The notes: a model not told the origin generated them from the sequence alone. DNA of 64,000 nucleotides from JALSRD01 sp964476595 (GCA_964476595.1 CAYZCL010000133.1:4505-68504); one strand, 5' to 3'; shown: positions 13,940 to 22,866, counted from the stretch's first letter. A program made the numbers and translations.

Positions 13940-14511
13940 AAGACCATCTCATCAGCTCGTTCATCGATGACGAACTGGACCTGGACGAAAAAATCGATTT
14001 CGTCGAGACCGTCCACGGCGACCGACGCTTCAAGGACGAGACCGTGGACCTGCTGCGTCAGGAGATGCTGCTGCGCGGCGACATGGTAGGAAGGGTGCCG
14101 GCGGTGCGGGTCAACGCCCCCGGAACCCTCTGGCCGGAGTGGCTGCGGCCGGTGGCCGCGCTGGCGGCGACCCTGGCCATGGTGGTCGTCTTCTTCCTGC
14201 TGGTGCCCCGGCCGGCCGAGCACACGCGGCAGGCGGCGGTGGAGCGCATTCCCCACCGCTTTGTGCTCTACCTGCCCCAGGCCCGCAGGGCCCAGCTGGT
14301 GGGCAGTTTCACCCACTGGCGCCCGGTGCCCATGCGGCGGCTCGACGACACCGGCTACTGGGTGCTGAACATGGCGCTGCCCGCAGGGGAGCACCGCTAC
14401 AGCTACTTGGTGGAAAACGGAAAGCGCATCGCCGACCCGACGGTCCCGGCCCGGGAGAGAGACGATTTCGGCGGTGAAAACTCGATCATCGAAGTGAGGA
14501 AAGCGATATGA
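13936..14511 (+). CDS. Probable anti-sigma factor with C-terminal early-set/CBM48-like domain
   Basis: A 191-aa single-pass membrane protein. Residues 1-70 form a short, acidic, helical cytosolic part (ISSFIDDELDLDEKIDFVE) resembling anti-sigma domains. One membrane helix (LAATLAMVVVFFLLV) follows, then a periplasmic domain with FVLYLPQARRAQLVGSFTHW, YWVLNMALPAGEHRYSYLVE and NGKRIADPTVPARERDDFGG, the pattern of AMPK-beta/CBM48 glycan-binding folds. It starts inside the sigma-gene stop (ATGA). The likely role is to hold the sigma factor until the outer domain senses a signal; the glycan ligand is only suggested by fold. Confidence 0.7.
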   Translation: MKDHLISSFIDDELDLDEKIDFVETVHGDRRFKDETVDLLRQEMLLRGDMVGRVPAVRVNAPGTLWPEWLRPVAALAATLAMVVVFFLLVPRPAEHTRQAAVERIPHRFVLYLPQARRAQLVGSFTHWRPVPMRRLDDTGYWVLNMALPAGEHRYSYLVENGKRIADPTVPARERDDFGGENSIIEVRKAI

Positions 14512-14831
14512 CGGGAAAAATCATTCTGGCGGTGACACTGGCCACGATACTAGCCGGGTGTGCTTCGCTCCCGTTTGCCCCCGGTGGTTCCCGGACGGTG
14601 ACCCTCTATCTGAAAAAACCGGAAGCCAGGAGGGTGCAGTTCGCCTCTTCGCTGGACGGGTTCCGGCTCCACGACACCCGCAGAACCGCCTCCGGGAGCT
14701 GGGAGATCGACATGCCCGCAGGCAGGGAGTTTACTTATTTTTACATGGTCGACGGCAAGCGCTACGTTCCCGCCTGCCGCTACAGGGAAAAGGACGACTT
14801 CGGCTCCCGCAACTGCATCTACCTTCCATGA
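14508..14831 (+). CDS. Lipoprotein with CBM48-like domain
   Basis: A 107-aa exported lipoprotein: the signal peptide LAVTLATILAGCASL ends in a lipobox (LAGC), so Cys18 or so would be lipidated. The mature part repeats the fold seen at the C-terminus of the preceding protein (VTLYLKKPEARRVQFASSLD, WEIDMPAGREFTYFYMVDGK, REKDDFGSRNCIYL). The paired NGK/DGK and DDFG motifs make the two domains look like paralogs. It overlaps the upstream gene by four bases. The function is unknown; a shared ligand or contact between the two is possible. Confidence 0.7.
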   Translation: MTGKIILAVTLATILAGCASLPFAPGGSRTVTLYLKKPEARRVQFASSLDGFRLHDTRRTASGSWEIDMPAGREFTYFYMVDGKRYVPACRYREKDDFGSRNCIYLP

Positions 14832-14893
14832 GCTGTAACCTTCAGGCCTGCTGTGCGTTATGCAGACAAACCAATCGCACAGGGGAGGACATC

Positions 14894-16042
14894 ATGAGAA
14901 AATTCACAGCTATCCTTTTCTGCCTGGTGCTGCTGGGAACCGGATCGGCCTCGGCCGCTGGCGCACCAGCCGTACCGGACACCTGGTCCGCGTCGCTCCA
15001 GCAGAGCACCCGCGAGATGGTGCGCGCCGGCGTACCGGCCGACGACGCCATCGCCATGACCTCGAGTATGGTCCAGGCGCGCTTCAACCGCCAGCAGATC
15101 CAGCAGGCCCAGCAGGTGGTCGTCAAGGCCCACCAGAAGGGGCTGCCGGTGGCGCCGGTGATCAGCAAGGCCCTGGAGGGCGTGGCCAAGCAGGTCCCGC
15201 CGCGTTCGGTCATCCGGGCCATGGAGCGCGTGAGTTCGCGCTACGCTTACGCCTTTAACATGGCCAGCCGGCTCACCCGGGAAAAACCGGAAATCGAACG
15301 GCTGGGCCAACTCATCGCCGCCAGCCTCGCGGCCGGTATGAGCCACAGGGACATGGCCAAAATGGTGGGACGGCTGCACAACGAGGTGCGCCACCTGAGC
15401 CGCGACGACCGGCGTGCACTGGCCGCTGCCGCCCTGGTGACCGCCAGGGACATGGCCCGGCAGGGCGTCCCCTCGGCTCACGCCGCGCAGGTGGTTGACC
15501 GGGCCCTGCACAGGGGATTCAAGGCCCACGAGATGCAGGCCTTGCACCACGCCTTCATGTCCCGCTCGGCCGCCATGCCGGCCGACCAGGTGGCCCTCAG
15601 TTTCTCCAGGTCCATTCACAGGGGGACCTTCGACGCCATGGCCGAGATGGCCGAACATGTCGGGAAAACCGCTGCGGCCAGCATGGCGATGGAAGCCGAA
15701 CACGGCGTGATCGGACATGCCACGACGGGGAACATGGGTCACGCGGATAAGGGCCCCAGCGGTCATGTGTCCGACGGGGGCGACATGGGCGGCCACGCCA
15801 GCGGTGACATGGGCGGCCACTCCGGTGACATGGGCGGCCACTCCGGGGTGGACGGTGGCTCCTCCGGCGGTGACGTGGGTGGCCACGGCGACGCCGCGGG
15901 CGGCGGATCCTCCGGCGGTGACGCGAGTTCCAGCGGCGGCGACATGGGCGGTCACGCCAGCGGCGACATGGGCGGCCATGGCGGCGGCGACATGGGCGGC
16001 CATGGCGGCGGTGGCGGCAGCGACGGCGGCGGTCATCACTGA
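14894..16042 (+). CDS. Secreted helical protein with Gly-Asp-Met-His repeat tail
   Basis: A 382-aa protein with a Sec signal peptide (FTAILFCLVLLGTGSASAAG). Residues about 25-270 are helical, with alternating hydrophobic and basic segments (REMVRAGVPADDAIAMTSSM). The last 95 or so residues are low-complexity: GDMGGH recurs, spaced by ASG, SG, GG or GSSG units, and the protein ends in GGGHH. The spaced Met and His residues suggest binding of soft metals such as copper or silver, or a flexible surface polymer, but no family was recognised. AGGGGAGG precedes the ATG. It is the last gene of the ECF-sigma operon and probably its main output. Confidence 0.65.
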   Translation: MRKFTAILFCLVLLGTGSASAAGAPAVPDTWSASLQQSTREMVRAGVPADDAIAMTSSMVQARFNRQQIQQAQQVVVKAHQKGLPVAPVISKALEGVAKQVPPRSVIRAMERVSSRYAYAFNMASRLTREKPEIERLGQLIAASLAAGMSHRDMAKMVGRLHNEVRHLSRDDRRALAAAALVTARDMARQGVPSAHAAQVVDRALHRGFKAHEMQALHHAFMSRSAAMPADQVALSFSRSIHRGTFDAMAEMAEHVGKTAAASMAMEAEHGVIGHATTGNMGHADKGPSGHVSDGGDMGGHASGDMGGHSGDMGGHSGVDGGSSGGDVGGHGDAAGGGSSGGDASSSGGDMGGHASGDMGGHGGGDMGGHGGGGGSDGGGHH

Positions 16043-16516
16043 TCGGGTTTGCACGCCTAAACCCTTCACCGGGCGGCGTTCCCAAGGAGGCCGCCCGGCA
16101 GACCGCCCACCCTCTCTTTTCGTCCCCATCCCCCGCCTTTCGCGCCCGACACCCTGCCCGCAACGATTCCCCTTTTCCAGCCTTTCCCGCCCGGCACATC
16201 CCACGCGAGGGCCTTCACCGGGTCCGCGCCGCGCCGGAGGCAATCTGCCTCGGTCGAGGCACGATGCCCCGCCGAAGATATCGCGACCGACCGGGCCGTC
16301 GGGGGTGGCAAAGGGGGGGCACGGGCTTCCTGTCGACATTTCGCATTCTAAAACAGCGTGATAATGGGTTAGCCATCAAGTTCGTGCCGCATACCGGGCG
16401 ATTGGCGACAAATGGCATGGTTTGTGCTGGGTCCATCGGCAGGCAGGGGCAAAATCCGCCATTGCATTTATCCGCCAATCTGATAGAAAAACGACCATGA
16501 ACGGGGGGAAACAGCC
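16043..16516. other. Non-coding gap with terminator hairpin
   Basis: CCGGGCGGC (16069-16077) and GCCGCCCGG (16090-16098) form a perfect nine-base stem just after the repeat-protein gene, a likely end of the sigma operon although no T-run follows directly. The remaining bases contain only frames without homology-like features. AGCCATGA-type spacing and GGGGGGAAAC just before 16517 serve the next gene. Confidence 0.5.
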
Positions 16517-17023
16517 ATGATTCCCGATGTCCGAAAAATTCTTTACGCCACCGATCTTTCCGAGAACGCCAGGCACTCTTTCGGTTACGCCGCCACCCTG
16601 TCGGACCGCTGCGGCGCCACCATCACGATCCTGCACGTGCTCGAAGAACTGCCGCCCAGCACGATCATGCAGGTCAAATCACTCATGGGTGAGCAGTGGT
16701 GGCGGGAAAACATGGACCGCAACCGGCAGGACATCGTCGACGGCATCCGTCGGCGCCTGGAAGAATTCTGCGAACAGGTGGAGCGCAAACAAGCGGCCTG
16801 CTTTTTCCGGGTGGCCGACATCCTGGTAACCGAGGGGCACCCCGTGAGCACCATCCTGAAAACCGCCGCCGAAAACGGCCACGACCTCATCGTCATGGGG
16901 ACCCATGGCCACGGCCGGTTCCAGGAAGCCCTGATGGGCAGCACCGCCCGTCGGGTGGTGCGCCGCAGCCCCTTGCCGGTGCTGACCGTCCGGCTGCCCG
17001 GCAAGGGGGACCAGCCCCTCTGA
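16517..17023 (+). CDS. Universal stress protein (UspA family)
   Basis: A 168-aa cytosolic protein of normal single-domain Usp length. It starts RKILYATDLSENARHSFGYA, continues with ITILHVLEELPP, and ends with the nucleotide-binding motif GTHGHGRFQEALMGSTARRV (G-x2-G-x9-G-S/T), so it should belong to the ATP-binding Usp subgroup. An insert with KSLMGEQWWRENMDRN replaces the usual short loop. It lies 70 bases before an SLC13 transporter gene on the same strand; a functional link is possible but unproven. Confidence 0.9.
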   Translation: MIPDVRKILYATDLSENARHSFGYAATLSDRCGATITILHVLEELPPSTIMQVKSLMGEQWWRENMDRNRQDIVDGIRRRLEEFCEQVERKQAACFFRVADILVTEGHPVSTILKTAAENGHDLIVMGTHGHGRFQEALMGSTARRVVRRSPLPVLTVRLPGKGDQPL

Positions 17024-17093
17024 ACAGGACCCGCGGGGTCCTTCCACCGATACCGGCGACCCGAACCGTTTCCCGCAGTTTGGAATACGGCCT

Positions 17094-19514
17094 ATGAGAG
17101 TTTCGAAATGGATCCTCGTTGCCTGTGTCCTGGCTGCAGCCGCCGCCTGGCCGGCCGGCTTGTGCGCGGCGGGTTCGGCCGGCTCCGGGATGGGTGAAGG
17201 CGTCTCGGCCGCAGCGGAAGGTTGCGGTGTCCCCAAGGCCGACCGGCGCGCGCCGCGCTACGTGACGGTGCGCCTGGAGCAACGTTTCGACACCGTCGTC
17301 GCCGGCAGCAACGGCTATTTCGACCTCATCGCCAGCATTGACGGGCCGGATGCCGGAAAGGGACGCGGCATGCAGTGGGATCCCCGCTCCCAGGCACCGG
17401 TGATCGTTTGGATCACCACGCCGGCCACCAGCGGCATCGCCTTCGTCGACAGACGCCACCCCGACAAACCGCGCCACCATTTCCTCGCCAGGTTTCCCCG
17501 TCCCGGTGGAGACCTCAGCCAACCGCTGTCCGTGCGCGTGGAGTACACCGTCGACCCCAAGACCAAGGCCGGCAGGCACACCATGTGGATGGACATCCTG
17601 GCCAACCTCACCGACCGCAGGGGCGAGCGGGTCGAAGACGTCGGCATCGCCACGGTACCGTTCCAGGTCGACACCCATCTGGGTATCAAACTGACCATGC
17701 TGGCGGTGGTAGCGGCGGCGGTGTTCCTGTTCATCGTGGAATGGGTGCGCGTGGATGTGGTGGCCATCGTCATGATGGTGCTGCTGCCCCAACTGGACCT
17801 GCTCAACGCCAAGGACACTTTCAGGGGGCTGAGCAGCAACGCCGTGGTGGCCATCATCGGCGTGATGATCATCAGCTACGGCCTGAACCGGGCGGGTCTG
17901 GTCAACCGGCTCATTCGTCCGATGCTCAAAGTGGTGGGCAAAAGCCCCCGGCGGTTGACGGTCATCTTCTCGAGCCTGATCGCGATCATCTCCAGCGTCA
18001 TGCAGAACACCGGCGCGGCCGTGCTGTTCCTGCCCGCCATCCGCACCGTCACCTCTTACCGGCTCAAGATTCCCATTTCCCGGGTGCTGATGCCCATCGG
18101 CATGGCGGCCATCCTCGGCGGCACGCTGACCATGATCGGCACCAGTCCGCTGATCCTGCTCAACGACATCCTGCCGCCGGGCATGCCCCGCTTCGGATTC
18201 CTCGAGCTGACGCCCATCGGCCTGGCCCTGGCGGTAGGAGGCATCGCCTACCTGTCCACGGCGGGCATGCGCATGCTGGCGAAACTGCCGGCCAGTATGG
18301 ATAAGGCCGAAGACAGCCGGGGCGACCTGCTGGACCAGTATCCCTGCATCCAGGGTCCCTTCGAGATCAAGGTGCCGCAAACTTACCGGCCGGGCGAGGG
18401 CCCGCAGAAAATTGTGGAAATCCGGCGCCGTTTCCTGGTCAACATCGTGGCCATTATGGGTACCGACGGCAAGTGCGAGGTGGCCCCCCTGCCCGATACC
18501 GTCATACAGCCTGGCTTCAGCCTTTGCGCCTACGGTCCCGAAAAGGCCGTGCGCAAATTTGCCGAGGACTACGGACTGGAACTGCAGCGGGAGTCCCAGT
18601 GCTTCAAGAACGACATGTTCAACCCCTCCGTGGCCGGCATCGTGGAAGGCGTGGTGCCGCCCCATTCCAAGATCGTGGGCCGCACCATCAAGGAGGTCCG
18701 TTTCCGGGAAACCTTCGGCCTCAACGCCCTGGCCCTGCACCAGTCCGGCCGAACCTACTACCGCGAACTGGCCGACCGACCGCTGACGCCCGGTGACGCC
18801 GTGCTGGTCCACGGCACCTGGGCGCAACTGCACGCCCTCAAGGACCTCTACCACAACCTGATCATCATCACCCCCTACGAGGAAGAATTCCACAAGCCGG
18901 AAAAGGCCCGCGCGGCCCTGACCTGGTTCCTGATCTCCCTGGGCCTGATGGTGCTCTCCAGTTTCTATTTTCAAAACAAACCCTACAACCCCATACCGCT
19001 GTCGGTGTGTCTCATGTTAGGGGCCGTGGGCATGGTGATCTCGAAAGTCATCACCATCAACGAGGCCTACCGGGCGGTGGACTGGCGCACCGTTTTCCTG
19101 CTCGGGGGACTGATCCCCCTGGGCATGGCCGTGGACCAGACCGGCACGGCCGCCTGGATCGCCAGGGGGATCGTCCTAGGCCTGGGCAGCGTCATGTCAC
19201 CCCTGGTGCTGCTGATCATCCTGGCCTGCCTGAGCTGCGCCTTCACCATGGTGATCTCCAACGTGGGCGCCTGCACCCTGCTGGTGCCCCTGGGCATTTC
19301 CATCGCCCACCAGATCGGAATGGATCCGCGGGTGGCGGCCATCGTGGTAGGCCTGGGCGTGTCCAACTCCTTCATGCTCCCCACCCACCAGGTCAATGCG
19401 CTGTACATGGGGCCCGGCGAGTATCGCACCAAGGACTACGTCAAAATCGGCGGCGGATTATCGGCGATCTACATCGCCATCCTGGTGGCCATGACCTACT
19501 TCTTCTACCTATGA
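17094..19514 (+). CDS. SLC13/DASS-family anion transporter with N-terminal periplasmic domain
   Basis: An 806-aa inner-membrane protein. Residues 1-25 are a signal-like segment (ILVACVLAAAAAWPAGLCAA). About 26-200 form a soluble domain rich in beta strands (YVTVRLEQRFDTVVAG, VRVEYTVDPKTKAGRHTMWM) that would face the periplasm. About 200-420 and 600-806 are transporter helices with the SLC13-type loops SSVMQNTGAAVLFLP and VISNVGACTLLVPL. Between them are two TrkA-C-like soluble segments (VVPPHSKIVGRTIKEVRF). The likely substrate is a divalent anion such as sulfate or a dicarboxylate. The extra periplasmic domain is not part of the usual family. Confidence 0.8.
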   Translation: MRVSKWILVACVLAAAAAWPAGLCAAGSAGSGMGEGVSAAAEGCGVPKADRRAPRYVTVRLEQRFDTVVAGSNGYFDLIASIDGPDAGKGRGMQWDPRSQAPVIVWITTPATSGIAFVDRRHPDKPRHHFLARFPRPGGDLSQPLSVRVEYTVDPKTKAGRHTMWMDILANLTDRRGERVEDVGIATVPFQVDTHLGIKLTMLAVVAAAVFLFIVEWVRVDVVAIVMMVLLPQLDLLNAKDTFRGLSSNAVVAIIGVMIISYGLNRAGLVNRLIRPMLKVVGKSPRRLTVIFSSLIAIISSVMQNTGAAVLFLPAIRTVTSYRLKIPISRVLMPIGMAAILGGTLTMIGTSPLILLNDILPPGMPRFGFLELTPIGLALAVGGIAYLSTAGMRMLAKLPASMDKAEDSRGDLLDQYPCIQGPFEIKVPQTYRPGEGPQKIVEIRRRFLVNIVAIMGTDGKCEVAPLPDTVIQPGFSLCAYGPEKAVRKFAEDYGLELQRESQCFKNDMFNPSVAGIVEGVVPPHSKIVGRTIKEVRFRETFGLNALALHQSGRTYYRELADRPLTPGDAVLVHGTWAQLHALKDLYHNLIIITPYEEEFHKPEKARAALTWFLISLGLMVLSSFYFQNKPYNPIPLSVCLMLGAVGMVISKVITINEAYRAVDWRTVFLLGGLIPLGMAVDQTGTAAWIARGIVLGLGSVMSPLVLLIILACLSCAFTMVISNVGACTLLVPLGISIAHQIGMDPRVAAIVVGLGVSNSFMLPTHQVNALYMGPGEYRTKDYVKIGGGLSAIYIAILVAMTYFFYL

Positions 19515-19596
19515 CCGGCGGCCGGGGCGGCCATTTCGGACAACGGGCAGCCCGCGGCATGCCGAAAGGGACGGGCGAATCGGAGGGAGAGACGAA

Positions 19597-20166
19597 ATGC
19601 AGACAGACAAGCCGGATACCAACACCCCGAGACCCAGGAAACGCTTCAATATGAACCTGAAGCATCTGTCGCTGGAGACGATCGCCCTGATCGGCGCGCT
19701 GGCCCTTTCCATGCTGGGCATCGGCCTCACCGACTACGCCCCCCAGAGCAGCCATCGCTACTGGGGTGCAATGACGCTGGTGCTGGCCGCCGCGGCTCTC
19801 GTCATCGGCTGGTCCAGGGCCAAGCGTCTCGGATTGCCCCTCAAACAGGCCCTGACCGCCCAGACCATTCACTGGCTGACCACCATCGCGGCCATCGGCG
19901 GCATTTTCCTGCTGCTCAAGTCGGGGCGTCTGAACTACGAAAATACCGGGCTGGTGCTGCTGATGACGTTGGGTTTCTCGACGCTGCTGGACGGCTACCG
20001 CATCAACTGGCGTTTCAGCCTGATCGGTCTGCTGATGTTCGTCACGAGCATTGCCGCGGCGTACATCGAGGAATACCTGTGGATCATGCTGATCGTCGCC
20101 ACGGCCGTCGCCGCCGGGGTCATCTACTGGGAAAGGCACAAAGAATCCAGCAAACGCGGCACGTGA
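19597..20166 (+). CDS. Hypothetical four- or five-helix membrane protein
   Basis: A 189-aa protein with hydrophobic helices at LETIALIGALALSMLGIGL, YWGAMTLVLAAAALVIGW, TTIAAIGGIFLLLKSG, SLIGLLMFVTSIAAAY and YLWIMLIVATAVAAGVIYW, and short basic loops between them. The N-terminus and C-terminus are polar. GGAGGGAG precedes the ATG, and it follows the SLC13 gene by 82 bases in the same direction, so the two may be co-transcribed. I do not recognise the family and no catalytic residues stand out. Confidence 0.7.
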   Translation: MQTDKPDTNTPRPRKRFNMNLKHLSLETIALIGALALSMLGIGLTDYAPQSSHRYWGAMTLVLAAAALVIGWSRAKRLGLPLKQALTAQTIHWLTTIAAIGGIFLLLKSGRLNYENTGLVLLMTLGFSTLLDGYRINWRFSLIGLLMFVTSIAAAYIEEYLWIMLIVATAVAAGVIYWERHKESSKRGT

Positions 20167-20175
20167 GGGCGGGCG

Positions 20176-20757
20176 TCAGCGCCTGGCCGACGCATCGCCG
20201 GTCCGTCGCTTTTTGCGCCGCAGGTAGACGATCCATACCACGGCTCCGATGCCCGCGATGGCCCCCAGCACCAGCAGTTCGTAGCGTTTCATGTCCCCCA
20301 GCAGGCTCTCCAGGGCGTTTCCGAACAGGTACCCCCCGCCCGACACCAGCACGGCCCACACCACCGCGCTCATGACGCTGAAGGAGATGAATTCGGCCGC
20401 CGGGATGCGGCTCATGCCGATGGCGAAGGGGATCACGGTGCGTAGGCCGTACATGAAGCGGAAGAAGAACATGACCAGCCGCCGGTAGCGCGAAAGGAGC
20501 CGTTCGGCCTTTTCGATCCTGGTCGCCAGGGAAGGGTGCCGCGCCAGCGTCTTCTCGCGCCGCTTGCGGCCCAGCCAGAAAAAGGACTGGTCCCCGCAGA
20601 AACTGCCGATGGAGGCGGCCGTCATCACGTAGGGCAGTTCCAGGTAGCCCTGGTGGGCGGCAAAGGCCGCCAGCAGCAGCGTGGTCTCCCCTTCCAGGAA
20701 GGTCCCCACCACCACACCGATGTAGCCGTAAGTCTGAATCAGTTCGGACAGGGTCAT
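20176..20757 (-). CDS. DedA-family membrane protein
   Basis: A 193-aa inner-membrane protein of the DedA/VTT superfamily, members of which flip lipids such as undecaprenyl phosphate or phospholipids. It shows the family's re-entrant segments: GVVVGTFLEGETTLLLAAFA with the conserved glutamates, GSFCGDQSFFWLGRK, and FFRFMYGLRTVIPFAIGMSR with the conserved arginines, then two C-terminal helices and a basic tail (RRKKRRTGDASARR). It converges with the hypothetical membrane protein, with nine bases between the stops. Confidence 0.9.
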   Translation of the reverse strand: MTLSELIQTYGYIGVVVGTFLEGETTLLLAAFAAHQGYLELPYVMTAASIGSFCGDQSFFWLGRKRREKTLARHPSLATRIEKAERLLSRYRRLVMFFFRFMYGLRTVIPFAIGMSRIPAAEFISFSVMSAVVWAVLVSGGGYLFGNALESLLGDMKRYELLVLGAIAGIGAVVWIVYLRRKKRRTGDASARR

Positions 20758-20858
20758 GGTATGGCCGTCTCCCGCAAGAGGTGTGGGTGATCCGGCCGCT
20801 CCGCCCCACCCTGCCCGAGCGACCTCGTTTTCAGGAACCGGCGCTTCGCCGCCGCCCC

Positions 20859-21683
20859 CTACCGTCCGAACAGTTCCCGCGTCTTGCGGGGCAGGTAGCG
20901 TTCGGCGATGAGGGTCAGCGGTTTCCGGGCGCGGTTGAAATTCTCCTCCAGCGACCAGAATAGGTCGTCGAGGTGCTTTTCACGGGAGGTCTCGTGCTCG
21001 GCGGCCAGCTTGTAGTACCGGCGCCCCTCTTCCTCGTACTCGCTGAGCGTGATGCGGGGGATACCCGCGATGGTCGGCCGCGGCTCGCCGGACAGGGGGT
21101 AGCGCGTGTTGTAGTCCACGTAATCGGGGAAAAAGCCCAGCACGAAAAGACAGATATCGGCGATGCGCTTGTACAGCGCCAGCTGGTACTCGTCTTCGAC
21201 CACCTCGCTGAAGCTCTTGAGGCTCTCGATGTCCATGTCGTTGAAGCGAATCTTGCGCCACACGTTGCCCTTGACGCGCACCGAGAAGCTGTAGCTGTTG
21301 ACGCGCGTAAAGGACGAGAGCATGTCGGCCATGTACAGCAGGATGGACTCGTCCGAGAGCAGATCGGCGACCTCGCCGGCGTCGAAGACCGGGATGTTCA
21401 TGGCCCCGCTTTTCTCGATGGTGTAACTCTCGTGCTGGAGGTCGCTGGCCGCCTTGCGCAGCAGGATCTCGAAAAAAAGGCGCGGAGAGATACGGACGAA
21501 GACCGTGTCGTCTTCCACGATGCGTTTGACCACCCGCCGGTCCTGAATGAAGGCGTTCCTGAAGTCCTCGTCCTCGGCCAAAATCCGCCGCAGGTTCTCG
21601 CGGTCCCCCACCTCCGGTGACAGCACGTCGATGAGAAAATTCAGGTCGTTTTCAGACAGTTCGACATCGAATGGATACAGCAT
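20859..21683 (-). CDS. Hypothetical soluble protein
   Basis: A 274-aa acidic, helix-rich protein not recognised. It starts MLYPFDVELSENDLNFLIDV, has RNAFIQDRRVVKRIVEDDTV and VRISPRLFFEILLRKAASDL, a central SILLYMADMLSSFTRVNSYS, and ends with RYLPRKTRELFGR. No signal peptide or membrane helix is clear. The frame extends to a TTG at 21701, but the ATG at 21683 has GGAGGG at good spacing and was chosen. Neighbours on the same strand are the dedA-type gene downstream and metabolic genes upstream; they do not suggest a role. Confidence 0.7.
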   Translation of the reverse strand: MLYPFDVELSENDLNFLIDVLSPEVGDRENLRRILAEDEDFRNAFIQDRRVVKRIVEDDTVFVRISPRLFFEILLRKAASDLQHESYTIEKSGAMNIPVFDAGEVADLLSDESILLYMADMLSSFTRVNSYSFSVRVKGNVWRKIRFNDMDIESLKSFSEVVEDEYQLALYKRIADICLFVLGFFPDYVDYNTRYPLSGEPRPTIAGIPRITLSEYEEEGRRYYKLAAEHETSREKHLDDLFWSLEENFNRARKPLTLIAERYLPRKTRELFGR

Positions 21684-21865
21684 TTTCCCTGCTCCCTCCA
21701 AGAGGCCGTTGAAAGTGAAATTGACTGCCTTCGTTCACTTCCATCATCGGTAAAATTTTAAGACATCTTGACCCGGGGGGCAAGGGGAAATTGGACACCG
21801 GAAAGACGCGGCGGCGCACGCCGCGCTTGGCCGCACCGTCTCCGACGCTGTACCAATGTCCCCGC

Positions 21866-22183
21866 TCAGGAGGCCTGTCTGGACAGCACCTCCTCGACCC
21901 AGCTCAGGGCGGCCATCATGTTGGGAAAACCGGTGGTGGTCAGCGAGAGCCGTACGGCGTGGGTGATCTCTTCGGCCGTGGCGCCGGCGGCCAGAGCCTT
22001 GCGCGTGTGGGACATAACCGCGCCGCGGGATCCGGCGCCCACGGCGATGCCCAGATTGATGAGTTCCTGGCTCTTGGGCGGCAGCGGTCCGCTCTCGCGG
22101 CAGATGCGGCCCAGCTCCTGGAAATTGCGGATGATCTCGGGGTGCTCTTCGGCGAATTGCTCATACAGCCTGGGAATGTGCAT
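21866..22183 (-). CDS. Carboxymuconolactone decarboxylase/AhpD-like protein
   Basis: A 105-aa protein with the CMD helical fold: RNFQELGRICRESGPLPPKS, QELINLGIAVGAGSRGAVMS, HTRKALAAGATAEEITHAVR and TTTGFPNMMAALSWVEEVLS. The redox-active Cys-x-x-Cys found in AhpD is absent; the matching segment reads SRGAVMSH with only the histidine kept. A peroxidase-reductant role is therefore unlikely and the activity is open. The ATG at 22183 gives the normal family length, although the frame is open further upstream into metW. It follows metW by 53 bases. Confidence 0.75.
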   Translation of the reverse strand: MHIPRLYEQFAEEHPEIIRNFQELGRICRESGPLPPKSQELINLGIAVGAGSRGAVMSHTRKALAAGATAEEITHAVRLSLTTTGFPNMMAALSWVEEVLSRQAS

Positions 22184-22236
22184 GGTCTTCGTCCTTTCGT
22201 TTGTCGCCGGCGGCCGGGAACCGCCGGATCGGTGTT

Positions 22237-22866
22237 TCACGGGGCCCTGTCGCCGATCATGAAAAGGCCGTAGGTGGCCAGCCAATTGGACAGAAAGCGT
22301 ACCCGGCGGCCGCGGCGCTCGCGGGCGGGTGTGTTGACGGCCGTCTCGCGGATGATGTGCCCGCCGGTCTGGTGCACGAAGCGCCGGAAATCCTTGAGGG
22401 TGATCACACGGATGTTGGGCGTGTCGTGCCACTCGTAGGGCAGCTGGGGCGTCCGGGGGGCGTAACCGCCGAACATCAGCTGCAGGCGCACCTTCCAGTG
22501 GCTGAAGTTGGGAAAGCTGACGATGCCGTAGCGGCCGACCCGCAACAGTTCCCGGATCAGCCGTGCGGGCTGGTAAACCTGCTGCAGGGTCTGGCTCAGT
22601 ACGACGTAGTCGAAAGTGGCGTCGGGGTAGTCCCCGATCTCCTCGTTGATATCGCCCTGCACCACGGACAGCCCCAGCTCGATGCAGTGCGCGGCCCGCG
22701 ACTCGCGTTTCTCGATGCCGAAGCCTTCCACCTGTTTATGGTGCTTGAGATAGTAGAGCAGGTCGCCGCGGCCGCAGCCCAGGTCCAGCACTCGGGAGCG
22801 GGGCGTGATCCAGGAGGCGATGATGCCCAGGTCGAAACGCAGCTTTGATTCAGTGGATATCGTCAT
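22237..22866 (-). CDS. metW: Methionine biosynthesis protein MetW
   Basis: A 209-aa protein with a SAM-methyltransferase-like fold that partners MetX in homoserine acetylation or regulation in many proteobacteria. Motif I is RVLDLGCGRGDLLYYLKHHK, followed by VVQGDINEEIGDYPDATFDY, VVLSQTLQQVYQPARLIREL and the MetW-typical SFPNFSHWKVRLQLMFGG. Length and order match the family closely. Its start overlaps the end of metX by 17 bases, so the two are translationally linked within the metY-metX-metW operon. Confidence 0.95.
   Translation of the reverse strand: MTISTESKLRFDLGIIASWITPRSRVLDLGCGRGDLLYYLKHHKQVEGFGIEKRESRAAHCIELGLSVVQGDINEEIGDYPDATFDYVVLSQTLQQVYQPARLIRELLRVGRYGIVSFPNFSHWKVRLQLMFGGYAPRTPQLPYEWHDTPNIRVITLKDFRRFVHQTGGHIIRETAVNTPARERRGRRVRFLSNWLATYGLFMIGDRAP

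Noticed and set aside
15717..16042. CRISPR-like short repeats
   Set aside because: The repeats are in-frame codons for GDMGGH units within a protein, with no spacer regularity.
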